A stretch of 34,446 bases of DNA, from positions 1 to 34,446 of the forward strand of contig CAOPES010000007.1 in the NCBI GenBank assembly GCA_948502395.1, read 5' to 3'. This document shows, piece by piece, positions 17,409 through 25,440 of the stretch. The DNA comes from an uncultured Clostridia bacterium. Its GTDB lineage: Bacteria; Bacillota; Clostridia; TANB77; CAG-508. The translations under genes were made by a program, and so were the position numbers. The notes under the pieces were generated by a model. That model was given only the letters and a program-made list of their open reading frames with translations. It made no database searches and had not been told where the DNA came from. Numbering within the stretch: position 1 is the stretch's first letter; each line of letters opens with the position of its first letter.

Positions 17409-17485
17409 TATAATTGTATAAAAAACAATAAAAAGGCAAAAGATAAAATTAAAGGTAAAACTTTAAGCAAAGGAGAGTATGACTT

Positions 17486-17638
17486 ATGATTAAAAAAATA
17501 GCATGGGAAACATTTAAAAATACAGGTGATATCAATGCTTTTATGGAATTAAGACAAATAGAAAACTTGGAAAAAGGCATAGAAGAAAATCAAAGTTTTT
17601 TGGACAGGCCGAAAGAGTTTCAAGACAAAAATGATTAA
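17486..17638 (+). CDS. yqzL: YqzL-like small protein
   Basis: 50 residues beginning MIKKIAWETFKNTGDINAFM and ending in a charged tail. The aromatic-rich start (W..F..TG.I..F/Y) and the position between era and recO match the small YqzL family of Bacillota. No function is established that I can point to. AAAGGAG lies eight bases before the ATG. It ends 40 bases before recO. Confidence 0.8.
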   Translation: MIKKIAWETFKNTGDINAFMELRQIENLEKGIEENQSFLDRPKEFQDKND

Positions 17639-17678
17639 ATGTTTACAAATAAAATGCACTAAAAATGAAAGGGAAGAA

Positions 17679-18389
17679 ATGTCAAACACAAAAATAAATG
17701 GAATAGTATTATCAGAAAGTAATGTAGGTGACTTTGACAAAATGCTAACAATATTAACTCCAAACCTTGGAAAAATATCGTGTGTGGCCAAAGGAGCAAG
17801 AAGACCTAAAAGCGCTCTTTTGGCTGGAACACAGATATTCAGCTTTGGAGAATATTTGGTATACAAAGGTTCACAAACATATCATATAAATTCAGTAGAA
17901 CCAATAGAAGTATTTTATAATCTTAGAATAGACCTAGATAAATTGCAATATGCAGTACATATAAACAAAATCGTGCAAGACGTAACACACGAAAATCAAA
18001 ATTGTTACAGAATATTACAATTGTTGCTAAATACACTATATACAATATCTGAGACAGATAAAAATTTAGATATGGTATTAGGTGTGTTTAAATTGCGCTT
18101 ATTATGCATATTAGGTTTTACGCCACAAATACAAGAATGTACAAATTGCAAAGAAAAAGAAGAATTAGCATATTTTAGTATAAAAGATAATGGATTTAAG
18201 TGTAAAGTGTGTGGAAAACAGGATACAAGCGCGATTGCGATAAGTCAAAGTGCTTTTAATGCAATAAAGTATACGGTTACAGCACCACCTAAAAAGTTGT
18301 ATTCTTTTAATTTAAAGGATGAAGCCTTAGAAGAGTTTAAGTTGGTAACTAAGATTTATTTTAATGAAAAACTTGAAAAAGAGTATTAG
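17679..18389 (+). CDS. recO: DNA repair protein RecO
   Basis: 236 residues, normal length. RecO loads RecA onto SSB-coated DNA with RecR. The N-terminal OB-fold shows KINGIVLSESNVGDFDKMLT and LGKISCVAKGARRPKSALLA, followed by a helical domain and a Cys4 zinc site (CTNC near 148-151 and CKVC near 171-174). I place the start at 17679 (AAAGGGAAG eight bases upstream, MSNTKINGIVL as N-terminus) rather than the in-frame ATG at 17631, which overlaps the yqzL end and adds a poor extension. Confidence 0.93.
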   Translation: MSNTKINGIVLSESNVGDFDKMLTILTPNLGKISCVAKGARRPKSALLAGTQIFSFGEYLVYKGSQTYHINSVEPIEVFYNLRIDLDKLQYAVHINKIVQDVTHENQNCYRILQLLLNTLYTISETDKNLDMVLGVFKLRLLCILGFTPQIQECTNCKEKEELAYFSIKDNGFKCKVCGKQDTSAIAISQSAFNAIKYTVTAPPKKLYSFNLKDEALEEFKLVTKIYFNEKLEKEY

Positions 18390-18450
18390 AAAATTGCCAC
18401 TGGGGACGGACCTTTTTGGCAATTTTTTGCCACTGGGGACACTCCTTCCG
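18390..18450 (+). repeat. Divergent GGGGAC palindromic element
   Basis: AAAATTGCCA (18390-18399) and TGGCAATTTT (18417-18426) bracket the core CTGGGGACGGACCTTTT. A half-copy TTGCCACTGGGGACACTCC follows at 18427-18445. The core resembles that of the three REPIN-like elements, but the arms are unrelated in sequence. It lies directly behind recO. Confidence 0.7.
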
Positions 18451-18500
18451 AATTCTTGGGATTTTGCCTTGGGTGTCTATGTATTGATTTTAAATAAAAG

Positions 18501-18529
18501 TTGACAATAGAAAAATTAATGTATATAAT
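18501..18529 (+). promoter_or_regulatory. Strong sigma-A-type promoter of hpf
   Basis: TTGACA (18501-18506), a 17-base spacer and TATAAT (18524-18529): both hexamers are perfect consensus. Confidence 0.88.
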
Positions 18530-18576
18530 AAAAATATAATCTATGTAGAAAAACGAAAAAGAGAGGAGCGATTTTT

Positions 18577-19104
18577 ATGAAAATAAAAATAACAGGAAAG
18601 GAACTAAAGATAACAGAAGCAATCAACGATTATGTAGAAAGAAAATTAGACAGAATAGATAAATATTTCGAAGATGCAGAAGCAGAAGTTACTTTAAGAA
18701 CAGAAAAAAATGAGCAAATAGCAGAAATCTATGTTACAGCAAATGGAGAAAAATACAGAGCGGTAACAGAAGATAAAGATATGTATGCATCTATTGATAA
18801 AGATATAGACATATTAGAAGGACAAATAAGAAAAGCAAAAACAAAAAAAGAAAAAATGATGAAAGACGCATCAATAAGAACAATGGAAGTTACAAATGAA
18901 CAAGTAACTGAAATAAAAGATGAAATAGTAAAAACATCATACTATGAAATAAAACCAATGCTACCAGAAGATGCAGTTTTAAAACTACAAGAAAAACCAA
19001 CACATAATTTCCTAGCATTTATAAATGTTGAAACAGGAAAAGTAAATGTTGTACATAGATTAAAAGACGGAAAAAATTACGGTTTAGTAGAACCAGAAGC
19101 GTAA
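18577..19104 (+). CDS. hpf: Ribosome hibernation promoting factor, long form
   Basis: 175 residues: long HPF of Bacillota, which dimerises 70S ribosomes to 100S in stationary phase. Residues 1-95 are the S30AE domain (MKIKITGKELKITEAINDYV, KLDRIDKYF, EKYRAVTEDKDMYASIDKDID). After a linker, residues ~118-172 form the C-terminal dimerisation domain (SYYEIKPMLPEDAVLKLQ; HNFLAFINVETGKVNVVHR; DGKNYGLVEP). GAGAGGAG lies nine bases before the ATG. A consensus promoter drives it alone, and a REPIN-like element follows. Confidence 0.95.
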   Translation: MKIKITGKELKITEAINDYVERKLDRIDKYFEDAEAEVTLRTEKNEQIAEIYVTANGEKYRAVTEDKDMYASIDKDIDILEGQIRKAKTKKEKMMKDASIRTMEVTNEQVTEIKDEIVKTSYYEIKPMLPEDAVLKLQEKPTHNFLAFINVETGKVNVVHRLKDGKNYGLVEPEA

Positions 19105-19114
19105 TAAGTGAACA

Positions 19115-19222
19115 GGGTGTTTTTGGGGACAGACCTTAAAAACACCCTGTTTAAATATTTAACAAATAAAAAATATTATAATTATTATTGGGTGTTTTTA
19201 AGGTCTGTCCCCAAAAACACCC
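19115..19222 (+). repeat. REPIN-like element copy 3
   Basis: Inverted units at 19115-19147 and 19190-19222, identical in sequence to the two other copies. The spacer differs but the overall length is again 108 bp. It sits ten bases behind hpf. Confidence 0.9.
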
Positions 19223-19231
19223 AAAAACATC

Positions 19232-19263
19232 AAAAAAGAAGGCAGGAAATCAAATCCTGCCTT
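19232..19263 (-). terminator. Terminator of the SASP gene
   Basis: AAGGCAGGA (19239-19247) pairs with TCCTGCCTT (19255-19263). On the minus strand the stem is followed by CTTTTTTG, a good U-tract for the SASP transcript. It may also catch hpf transcripts. Confidence 0.75.
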
Positions 19264-19341
19264 TATGTATTTATAAAAATATATAAAAACAAAATTTAAC
19301 TTCCTGCGGTTTTGACTAAAACGTTCAATCTAAAAGTTTAA

Positions 19342-19539
19342 CTATTTCATGTTTCTTTCAGCTTGTTCTATCATTTTTTTAACCATTTGTCCACCGATTT
19401 TTCCAGCGTCTCTTGCAGATATATCACCATTATATCCGTCTTTTAGGTTAACACCAACTTCACTAGCTACTTCATATTTGAATTTATCTAAAGCAGTCAT
19501 AGCTTCTGGAACTAATTTTTTGTTACTTGAGTTTGCCAT
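19342..19539 (-). CDS. Alpha/beta-type small acid-soluble spore protein
   Basis: 65 residues. SASPs coat and protect spore DNA and are degraded at germination. Family hallmarks: LVPEAMTALDKFKYEVASEVGV (the EVASE/V region that contains the GPR protease site in relatives) and GDISARDAGKIGGQMVKKMI. The ribosome site on the minus strand is CAGGAGGTG, nine bases ahead of the ATG. Expression is expected under sigma-G in the forespore; I did not find a convincing sigma-G promoter by eye. This is the only clear minus-strand gene in the window and is direct evidence of sporulation. Confidence 0.95.
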   Translation of the reverse strand: MANSSNKKLVPEAMTALDKFKYEVASEVGVNLKDGYNGDISARDAGKIGGQMVKKMIEQAERNMK

Positions 19540-19688
19540 TGTTTTTTCACCTCCTGTAATATTACATATCAGAAAAAACCTTTGCTTTTTCTAATACTAT
19601 AATCTGCAAAAAACAGAAAAAATAAACAGGAAATTTTTAGCAAAAATAAATTGCAATTTAAAAAGATTAAATATATAATAACAAAGAA

Positions 19689-19738
19689 GTGTCCCAAAGT
19701 GGACAAAATGTCCAAAAGGAAACGTCCCCAATGGACAT
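19689..19738 (-). repeat. Second divergent GGGGAC palindromic element
   Basis: Read on the minus strand, ATGTCCA (19738-19732) and TGGACAT (19714-19708) bracket a TGGGGACGTTTCC-type core, and a further TGTCCACTTTGGGACAC palindrome adjoins it. It belongs with the GGGGAC elements in design but differs in arms and in the second half of the core. Confidence 0.5.
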
Positions 19739-19758
19739 ATAAGGAGGAAATAAATAAT

Positions 19759-20643
19759 ATGTATAAATTAGTAGCAATAGATTTAGATGGAACAATGTTA
19801 AACAATTATGGTGTTGTAACAGAAAATACACAAAATACAATAAAAAAAATAATAGCACAAGGAACTGAAATAATAATAGCATCAGGAAGACCAATAGATT
19901 CGATAAAAACAATAGCAAAAGAAATTGGAAGCGAAAAATATTTTATAGCAGGAAATGGTGCTATTATTTATGATATCGAAAAAGATGAAATAATATACAA
20001 AAAAAATATGACAAAACAAAAAGTGTTAGAAGTAATAAAAATATGTGAAGAAAATAGCATATCTTATAATGTGTATACCGATAAAACTATACTTGCAACA
20101 GCACTAAAACACAATGTTTTGTATTATCACAAAGAAAATCTAAAAAAAGAAGATAATAAAAAAACTAATATTAGTATTGTAAAAAATATGTATGAATATG
20201 TAAAAAATATGAAAGAAGAGAATTTTCTAAAAATTACAATATGTGACGAAAATAAAATAGTTTTTAATTCAATAATAAAAAAACTAAAAAAAATAAGTGA
20301 TATAGAGATTTTGGAAGTGTCTCATATGTCAAGGAAAATGATAAAACAAGGGACAGAAGATGTGCCAATAGAATACTATTACACAGAAATTTCGTTAGCT
20401 GATGTTGACAAATGGAATGCAATAGAATTCTTGATAAAAAAATTAGGAATAAAGCAAGAAGAAGTAATAGCAATTGGAGATAATATTAATGACAAAAAGA
20501 TGATAGAAAATGCAGGGTTAGGAATTGCTATGAAGGGCAGTACGACAGTGGTTACGGACGTTGCAAATGATATTGCGCCAGCCAATTATGAAGACGGTGT
20601 TGCTCGAATATTACAAAAATATTACAATGGTATTAACTTTTAG
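19759..20643 (+). CDS. Cof-type HAD-superfamily phosphatase
   Basis: 294 residues. HAD motif I AIDLDGTMLN (residues 6-15), motif II SGRP near 42-45, motif III Lys in the NAIEFLIKKLGI region, motif IV GDNINDKKMIENAGLGIAM near 242-260. The C2-type cap lies between motifs II and III, the layout of Cof/YidA/SupH-like phosphatases acting on small phosphorylated metabolites. The ATG at 19759 has AAGGAGG ahead and gives the usual MYKLVAIDLDGT start; the longer frame upstream crosses a repeat and is not used. Substrate unknown. Confidence 0.9.
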   Translation: MYKLVAIDLDGTMLNNYGVVTENTQNTIKKIIAQGTEIIIASGRPIDSIKTIAKEIGSEKYFIAGNGAIIYDIEKDEIIYKKNMTKQKVLEVIKICEENSISYNVYTDKTILATALKHNVLYYHKENLKKEDNKKTNISIVKNMYEYVKNMKEENFLKITICDENKIVFNSIIKKLKKISDIEILEVSHMSRKMIKQGTEDVPIEYYYTEISLADVDKWNAIEFLIKKLGIKQEEVIAIGDNINDKKMIENAGLGIAMKGSTTVVTDVANDIAPANYEDGVARILQKYYNGINF

Positions 20644-20662
20644 TTACAGTTGTCGATAATAG

Positions 20663-20691
20663 TTGATTTTACACACTAATTGTTATAAAAT
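20663..20691 (+). promoter_or_regulatory. Promoter of the Tad-like pilus operon
   Basis: TTGATT (20663-20668), a 17-base spacer and TAAAAT (20686-20691), 55 bases before the first gene of the operon. Confidence 0.65.
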
Positions 20692-20746
20692 AAAGTAAAT
20701 GATTATTTGTTAAAAATATAAAATAAAATAAAGGGAGGAATTTGTA

Positions 20747-21865
20747 ATGGCAACAAATCCAATGCAAAGAAAAGCAAGAAATTCATTTTTATTAGGAATG
20801 TTACTAATGTTAGTAATATCAGGAGCAATTATAGCAGTATTAGTATTACAACTTATGAATAAAATGAAAGAAGAAAAACAAGAAAAATTAGAAATGGTAA
20901 GCGTATATGTCTTAAAAAACGATGTTAAATCAGGACAAGTAATTACAAGCGATATGCTAGTTAAAGAAAATGTATACAAAAAATTCGTTCCAGCAAATGC
21001 AACAAGCAATATGGATATAATTGAAACATGGAAAATGCAAGATAAAGAAGGAAACGAAATATATATAAAAGCAAACGAAAAAGGCGACAATGGAATATAT
21101 AAACTATACATAAGACGTAACGGAAGCGAATACGAAGTAAAACAAGAAGAAGAAACAGAACAATACTATATTGAAGTAAGAAACAACAAAGAATACATAG
21201 AGTTAAACAGTGTACCACTAGTAGCAAAAGTAGACTTAAATGAAAACACTGTATTAACAGAAGATTTAATAACAAGAGCTGACAACCTAGTACAAGATGA
21301 CATCAGAAAACAAGAATACAACATAGTAGTATTACCAGTAGATATCACAACAGGAGATTATATAGATATAAGAGTTATGTTCCCAAACGGACAAGATTTC
21401 ATAGTAGTATCTAAAAAAGAAGTTGAAATACCAAACATAGCAGGTATGGACTCAACTGATACAATTTGGGCAAACTTGTCAGAAGACGAAATATTACATA
21501 TGAGCTGTGCAATAATAGAAGCAGCAAAAATACCAGGAAGTAAAATATATGCAAACAAATACACAGACCCAGGAATGCAAAGAGCAGCAACACCAACATA
21601 TGTAGTAAACAGTGAAACACTTACACAATTAAGAAACGATCCAAACATACTAGAAAAAGCAATGCAACAAATAGTTGAAAGATACAGTGGAGAAGCTAAT
21701 GTGACAATAAGAAATAATATAAATGGACAATTAAACAACGAAAACATAGACACACAATCAAACTTACAAACAAAAATGGAAGAAAGTATAACAAACTCTA
21801 AAAACACAAGAAAAGAATATGTAGAATCATTATCTACACCAACAACAGGTACAACTGCACAATAA
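20747..21865 (+). CDS. CpaB/RcpC-like SAF-domain pilus assembly protein
   Basis: 372 residues. One transmembrane helix near residues 14-38 (FLLGMLLMLVISGAIIAVLV). Two SAF/beta-clip segments: VSVYVLKNDVKSGQVITSDML near 49-69 and VPLVAKVDLNENTVLTEDLI near 155-174, followed by a beta-rich stretch with VVLPVDITTGDYIDIRVMF near 194-212. This matches CpaB/RcpC of Tad/Flp pilus systems, which in Gram-negatives associates with the secretin; here it probably organises the cell-wall passage. The C-terminus is Asn/Gln/Thr-rich. First gene of the operon, with GGGAGG ahead of its start. Confidence 0.8.
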   Translation: MATNPMQRKARNSFLLGMLLMLVISGAIIAVLVLQLMNKMKEEKQEKLEMVSVYVLKNDVKSGQVITSDMLVKENVYKKFVPANATSNMDIIETWKMQDKEGNEIYIKANEKGDNGIYKLYIRRNGSEYEVKQEEETEQYYIEVRNNKEYIELNSVPLVAKVDLNENTVLTEDLITRADNLVQDDIRKQEYNIVVLPVDITTGDYIDIRVMFPNGQDFIVVSKKEVEIPNIAGMDSTDTIWANLSEDEILHMSCAIIEAAKIPGSKIYANKYTDPGMQRAATPTYVVNSETLTQLRNDPNILEKAMQQIVERYSGEANVTIRNNINGQLNNENIDTQSNLQTKMEESITNSKNTRKEYVESLSTPTTGTTAQ

Positions 21866-21887
21866 AAGAAAGAAGGAGAAAATACAT

Positions 21888-22586
21888 ATGAAAAAAATAG
21901 GCTTTATAGGTGCTTATGACAAAATAGATTTAATCATATATGTTGCTAAAATACTAACAGTTTTAGGAAAAAAAGTATTAGTAATAGATGCAACAACAAA
22001 TCAAAAAGCAAGATATGTGATACCAGCAATAAATCCTACAATAAAATATGTAACAGAATATGAAGAAATAGATATAGCTGTTGGTTTCTCTGACACAGAA
22101 GACATAAAAAGATACCTAGGTCTTGCCGAAGGTCAAGGCCTAGAATATGACTTTGTACTTATAGACACCGACAATTCAAAAGGATTTGAAAACTACAATT
22201 TAGAAGAAGCACAAAGAAATTATTTCGTAACTTCATTCGACGCATACTCTCTAAAAAAAGGACTTGAAGTATTTGTAGGACTAAACAGAGTAATAAGTTT
22301 AACAAAAGTTTTATTTTCTAGGACACTGGACAAAGAAGAAGATGACTACTTAAATTTCCTTTCATTAGGATACAAAGTAGCATGGAACGAACAAAGACAA
22401 TACTTCCCATTTGAAAATGGAGATTTATCAGTAATACATGAAAATCAAAAAGTAGCAAAAATAAAGTTTAAAAAACTAAGTGTTGCATACAAAGACGGTT
22501 TAGGATATTTAGCTGATGAAATCTTAGGAAACGAAAATTCAAGTGCAACAAGGAGAGCAATAAAAATAATAGAAAGAGGAGTGTAA
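21888..22586 (+). CDS. CpaE/TadZ-like MinD-family protein without a canonical P-loop
   Basis: 232 residues. The start KKIGFIGAYDKIDLIIYVAK and VLVIDATTNQKARYV follow the MinD/ParA Rossmann pattern, and EYDFVLIDTDN near 83-93 is the Walker-B-like strand. The expected P-loop lysines and GKT are missing, as in TadZ-type localisation factors that bind ATP weakly or not at all. Two bases separate its stop codon from the next start, and the next gene encodes a second MinD-like protein with a GKT. A paired regulatory/catalytic couple is possible. AGAAGGAG precedes the start. Confidence 0.65.
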   Translation: MKKIGFIGAYDKIDLIIYVAKILTVLGKKVLVIDATTNQKARYVIPAINPTIKYVTEYEEIDIAVGFSDTEDIKRYLGLAEGQGLEYDFVLIDTDNSKGFENYNLEEAQRNYFVTSFDAYSLKKGLEVFVGLNRVISLTKVLFSRTLDKEEDDYLNFLSLGYKVAWNEQRQYFPFENGDLSVIHENQKVAKIKFKKLSVAYKDGLGYLADEILGNENSSATRRAIKIIERGV

Positions 22587-22587
22587 G

Positions 22588-23427
22588 ATGTCAATTGTAA
22601 CATTTTGGAGCAATGGAAAAGAGCAAACAGGTAAAACATTATCAGTAGCAGCTATTGGTACACATATGGCAATAGAACACAACTATAAAATACTTATTAT
22701 TTCAACAGGCTATAAAGACAGAACACTAGACAATTGCTTTTGGAAACAAGTAAAACCTAAAAAGAACCGTGGGCTATTCGGACCAAACACAAACATAGGA
22801 TTAGAAGATGGTATATCAGGAATAATAAAAGCAATGAACAGCAACAAACTAGCACCAGAAGACATAAGAAATTATACAAAAGTAATATTAAAAGACAGGC
22901 TAGAAGTATTGCAAAGCTTTAAAGGAAATGCCATGGAATATGAAGAACTAAAAAAAGCATATTCAGAAATAATAACAATAGCAAATTCATATTATGATTT
23001 AATATTAGTAGACTTAGACAAAGAATTAGGCAATGACATAGAAGAAATAATATTAAACAAATCAAATGTAATAGTAGCCAACATTGGACAACGACTATCA
23101 AGCATCAATGAATTTGTAAAAATAAGAGAAGAAAAACCAATATTAAAATCACAAAAAACAATAATATCAATAGGAAGATATGACAAATTTTCAAAATACA
23201 ACACAAAAAATATTTCAAGATATTTAAACGAAAAAAATCAGGTAATAGCAATACCATACAACACACTGTTTTTCGAAGCAGCTGAAGAAGCAGAAGTAGT
23301 AGACTTATTTTTCAGAATGAAAAAAATAACAGACAGTGAAGATAGAAACGTAATATTTATATCAGAAGTAAAAAGAGCTGATGACAACATAATATATAGG
23401 ATACAAGACTTAGCAATGAAAATGTAA
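22588..23427 (+). CDS. MinD/CpaE-like ATPase
   Basis: 279 residues. N-terminus SIVTFWSNGKEQTGKTLSVA carries a deviant Walker A with signature lysine and GKT; ILIISTGYKDRTLDN near 35-49 and YYDLILVDLDKELG near 137-150 are switch and Walker-B-like segments. It is placed as CpaE/TadZ is in Tad loci, immediately ahead of the CpaF-like ATPase, and would position or energise the machine at the membrane. The ribosome site GAGGAG lies inside the end of the previous gene, so the two are translationally coupled. Confidence 0.75.
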   Translation: MSIVTFWSNGKEQTGKTLSVAAIGTHMAIEHNYKILIISTGYKDRTLDNCFWKQVKPKKNRGLFGPNTNIGLEDGISGIIKAMNSNKLAPEDIRNYTKVILKDRLEVLQSFKGNAMEYEELKKAYSEIITIANSYYDLILVDLDKELGNDIEEIILNKSNVIVANIGQRLSSINEFVKIREEKPILKSQKTIISIGRYDKFSKYNTKNISRYLNEKNQVIAIPYNTLFFEAAEEAEVVDLFFRMKKITDSEDRNVIFISEVKRADDNIIYRIQDLAMKM

Positions 23428-23441
23428 GGAGGAACCTTTAA

Positions 23442-25410
23442 ATGACAATAATGAACATTGTGCTAATCATCGTAGTGTTAGGAATTGCCGCATATGCAGT
23501 AGTATATGTCATAAAAAAGAAAAAAACAGCAGAAGTAGAATCACTAATAGAAGTAGACGACAAAACCTACACAATCGAAAAAATGACAGAATTCGTAAAG
23601 AAAAGATTAGACGAAATAACAAAAATAAACTTATATGACATTGGTCTTTCAGAAGAAGAATTAAAAAGAAGAAAGAACAAAAAATACGAATTGAAAAAAG
23701 CCTTAAAAGGATGTACATATGGAGACGTTAATGATAAAAAATACGTAAAAGAATTGATATTCGACATACTTCAAAAAGAATACGGAGTAACAGAAAGCAA
23801 CATATCAAAAGCAATTCCATTTGATATACCATCACTTTTAACAGCACAAGACAAATTCGACATATTAATATATGCATATAAAAAAGAATTTGGATATGAA
23901 GCACTAACAGAATTAATAAAAAAATATAACCTAGCAGAACTAAAATATGTCGAAGGTGAAACAAAACCATCTTACGTAATAACAAGCAAAGAAATTGAAG
24001 ACATCTACGAAACAGAAAATATAATGTTATCATTTTCAGACAAGCTAAGTGTAATAGTACAAAGAATATACCAACACTACAAAGGTTATAGTAGTATAGA
24101 CGAAGTAAGAGATATGAACATAGACGGTGTATCTGGTGGTGTATCTGGACTTCCAGAAAGTTTCCTAAGCCAAGTAGCACAAAGTGATGGAGACTACCTA
24201 GAACAAATAGCAGAACACAAAGTTCCAAGAGCATGTGACAGTATATGGATATTCTTCCAAGGTAAATCAATAAGATTAGCATTCTTATCATTTGGAACAG
24301 AATCAGAGCTAAAAAGAGTATGTCAAAACATATATAAATACAACAACCCAGGACAATTATCAGACACAAATGGATACAAAATCAATGAAATGAAAGACGG
24401 TTCACGTGTCGTTGTTGTAAGACCAAGTTTCTCTGAAACATGGGCATTCTTTGTAAGAAAATTTGACGTAAAACGTTCAACACTTGAACAATGGTTCAAA
24501 GGAGAACCAGGTTCACTAGAATCAATAGAATTATTAAAATACTTAGTAAAAGGAGCAAGAATTATATCAATCACTGGTGAGCAAGGTTGTGGTAAAACAA
24601 CAATGCTTATGGGAATGATTGAAAACATATACGAAACAATGAACATCCGTGTTCAGGAAACAGCATTCGAGCTTCATTTAAGAAAAATATACCCAACAAG
24701 AAACATATTAACATTCCGTGAAACAGACACAATCTCAGGACAAGAAGGTCTAGACGTTCAAAAGAAAACTGACGGTTCTGTTAATATAATCCGGAGAGGT
24801 TGCAACAGACCCCGTAGCATCTTGGATGATACAAGCAGCCCAAGTTGCATCTAAATTTACATTATTTACTCACCACGCAAAAACATTTCCAAACTTAGTA
24901 ACAGCACTAAGAAACTCAATGTTAAGAGCAGGAGTATTTAAAAACGAAAAAACAGCAGAAGAGCAAGTTGTACAAGTATTAAACTTTGACATTCATTTAA
25001 CAAAAGATTTTAGGGGAAAAAGATATGTAGAAAGAATAACAGAATGTATACCAATTGAAGAAAAAAATGAATATACATTTGACCACAGAAAAGAAAAAAC
25101 ACTAGAAGGAAAATTTGACAAATTCTTTGACAACGCAACAAGATATTTTGAAAAAGTAACAGACAGACAATTATACATACACAGAAACATATTAGAATAT
25201 GTTGATGGAGAATATATAATAACAAACCCAATAACAGACAAAAACCTAAGCGAAATGAGACTAAATATGGACGACACAGACCTTGCAGAATTCGACGAAT
25301 TCGTTAAAAAACATTGGGGAAAAACATATTCACGCAAAGAAACAGTAGAAGTATCAGCAACAACAGAAGAACCAAAAAGAAGAGGAAGAAAAAAGAAAAA
25401 TGAAATATAA
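23442..25410 (+). CDS. CpaF/TadA-like secretion ATPase, read through a +1 shift at CGG
   Basis: 655 residues when the C at 24792 is skipped. An N-terminal transmembrane helix (residues ~3-24, unusual for this normally cytoplasmic family) precedes a ~300-residue N-domain and the GspE/VirB11 core: Walker A GEQGCGKTT at 379-387, the Asp-box-type QETAFELHLRK and LTFRETDT stretches, and Walker B NII-G-EVATDPVASWM around 448-460. The shift falls exactly inside Walker B. The upstream frame ends 20 codons later at TAA without the His-box and C-terminal domain; the downstream frame supplies LFTHHAKTFPNLVTALRNSM. In CpaF-type ATPases the position is usually Gly (GEV). The C-terminus is Lys/Arg-rich. 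AAGGAGG lies nine bases before the ATG. The ATPase would power pilin assembly. Confidence 0.85.
24792..24795 (+). other. CGG-A +1 frameshift site 4 (CpaF-like ATPase, codon 451)
   Basis: ATC CGG A. Skipping C gives Gly in the Walker-B segment II-G-EV. The only sequence common with the other sites is the CGG itself and the A or T behind it. Confidence 0.9.
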
Positions 25411-25440
25411 TGCCAATACAAAGGGAGGTGCTATTTCTAA

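Noticed and set aside
17631..17678. Longer RecO start
   Set aside because: It overlaps the end of yqzL, has no ribosome site and adds residues not expected in RecO.
24826..25410. A separate gene for the C-terminal part of the CpaF-like ATPase
   Set aside because: It begins in mid-domain, the ATG has no ribosome site, and family homology continues across the CGG shift.
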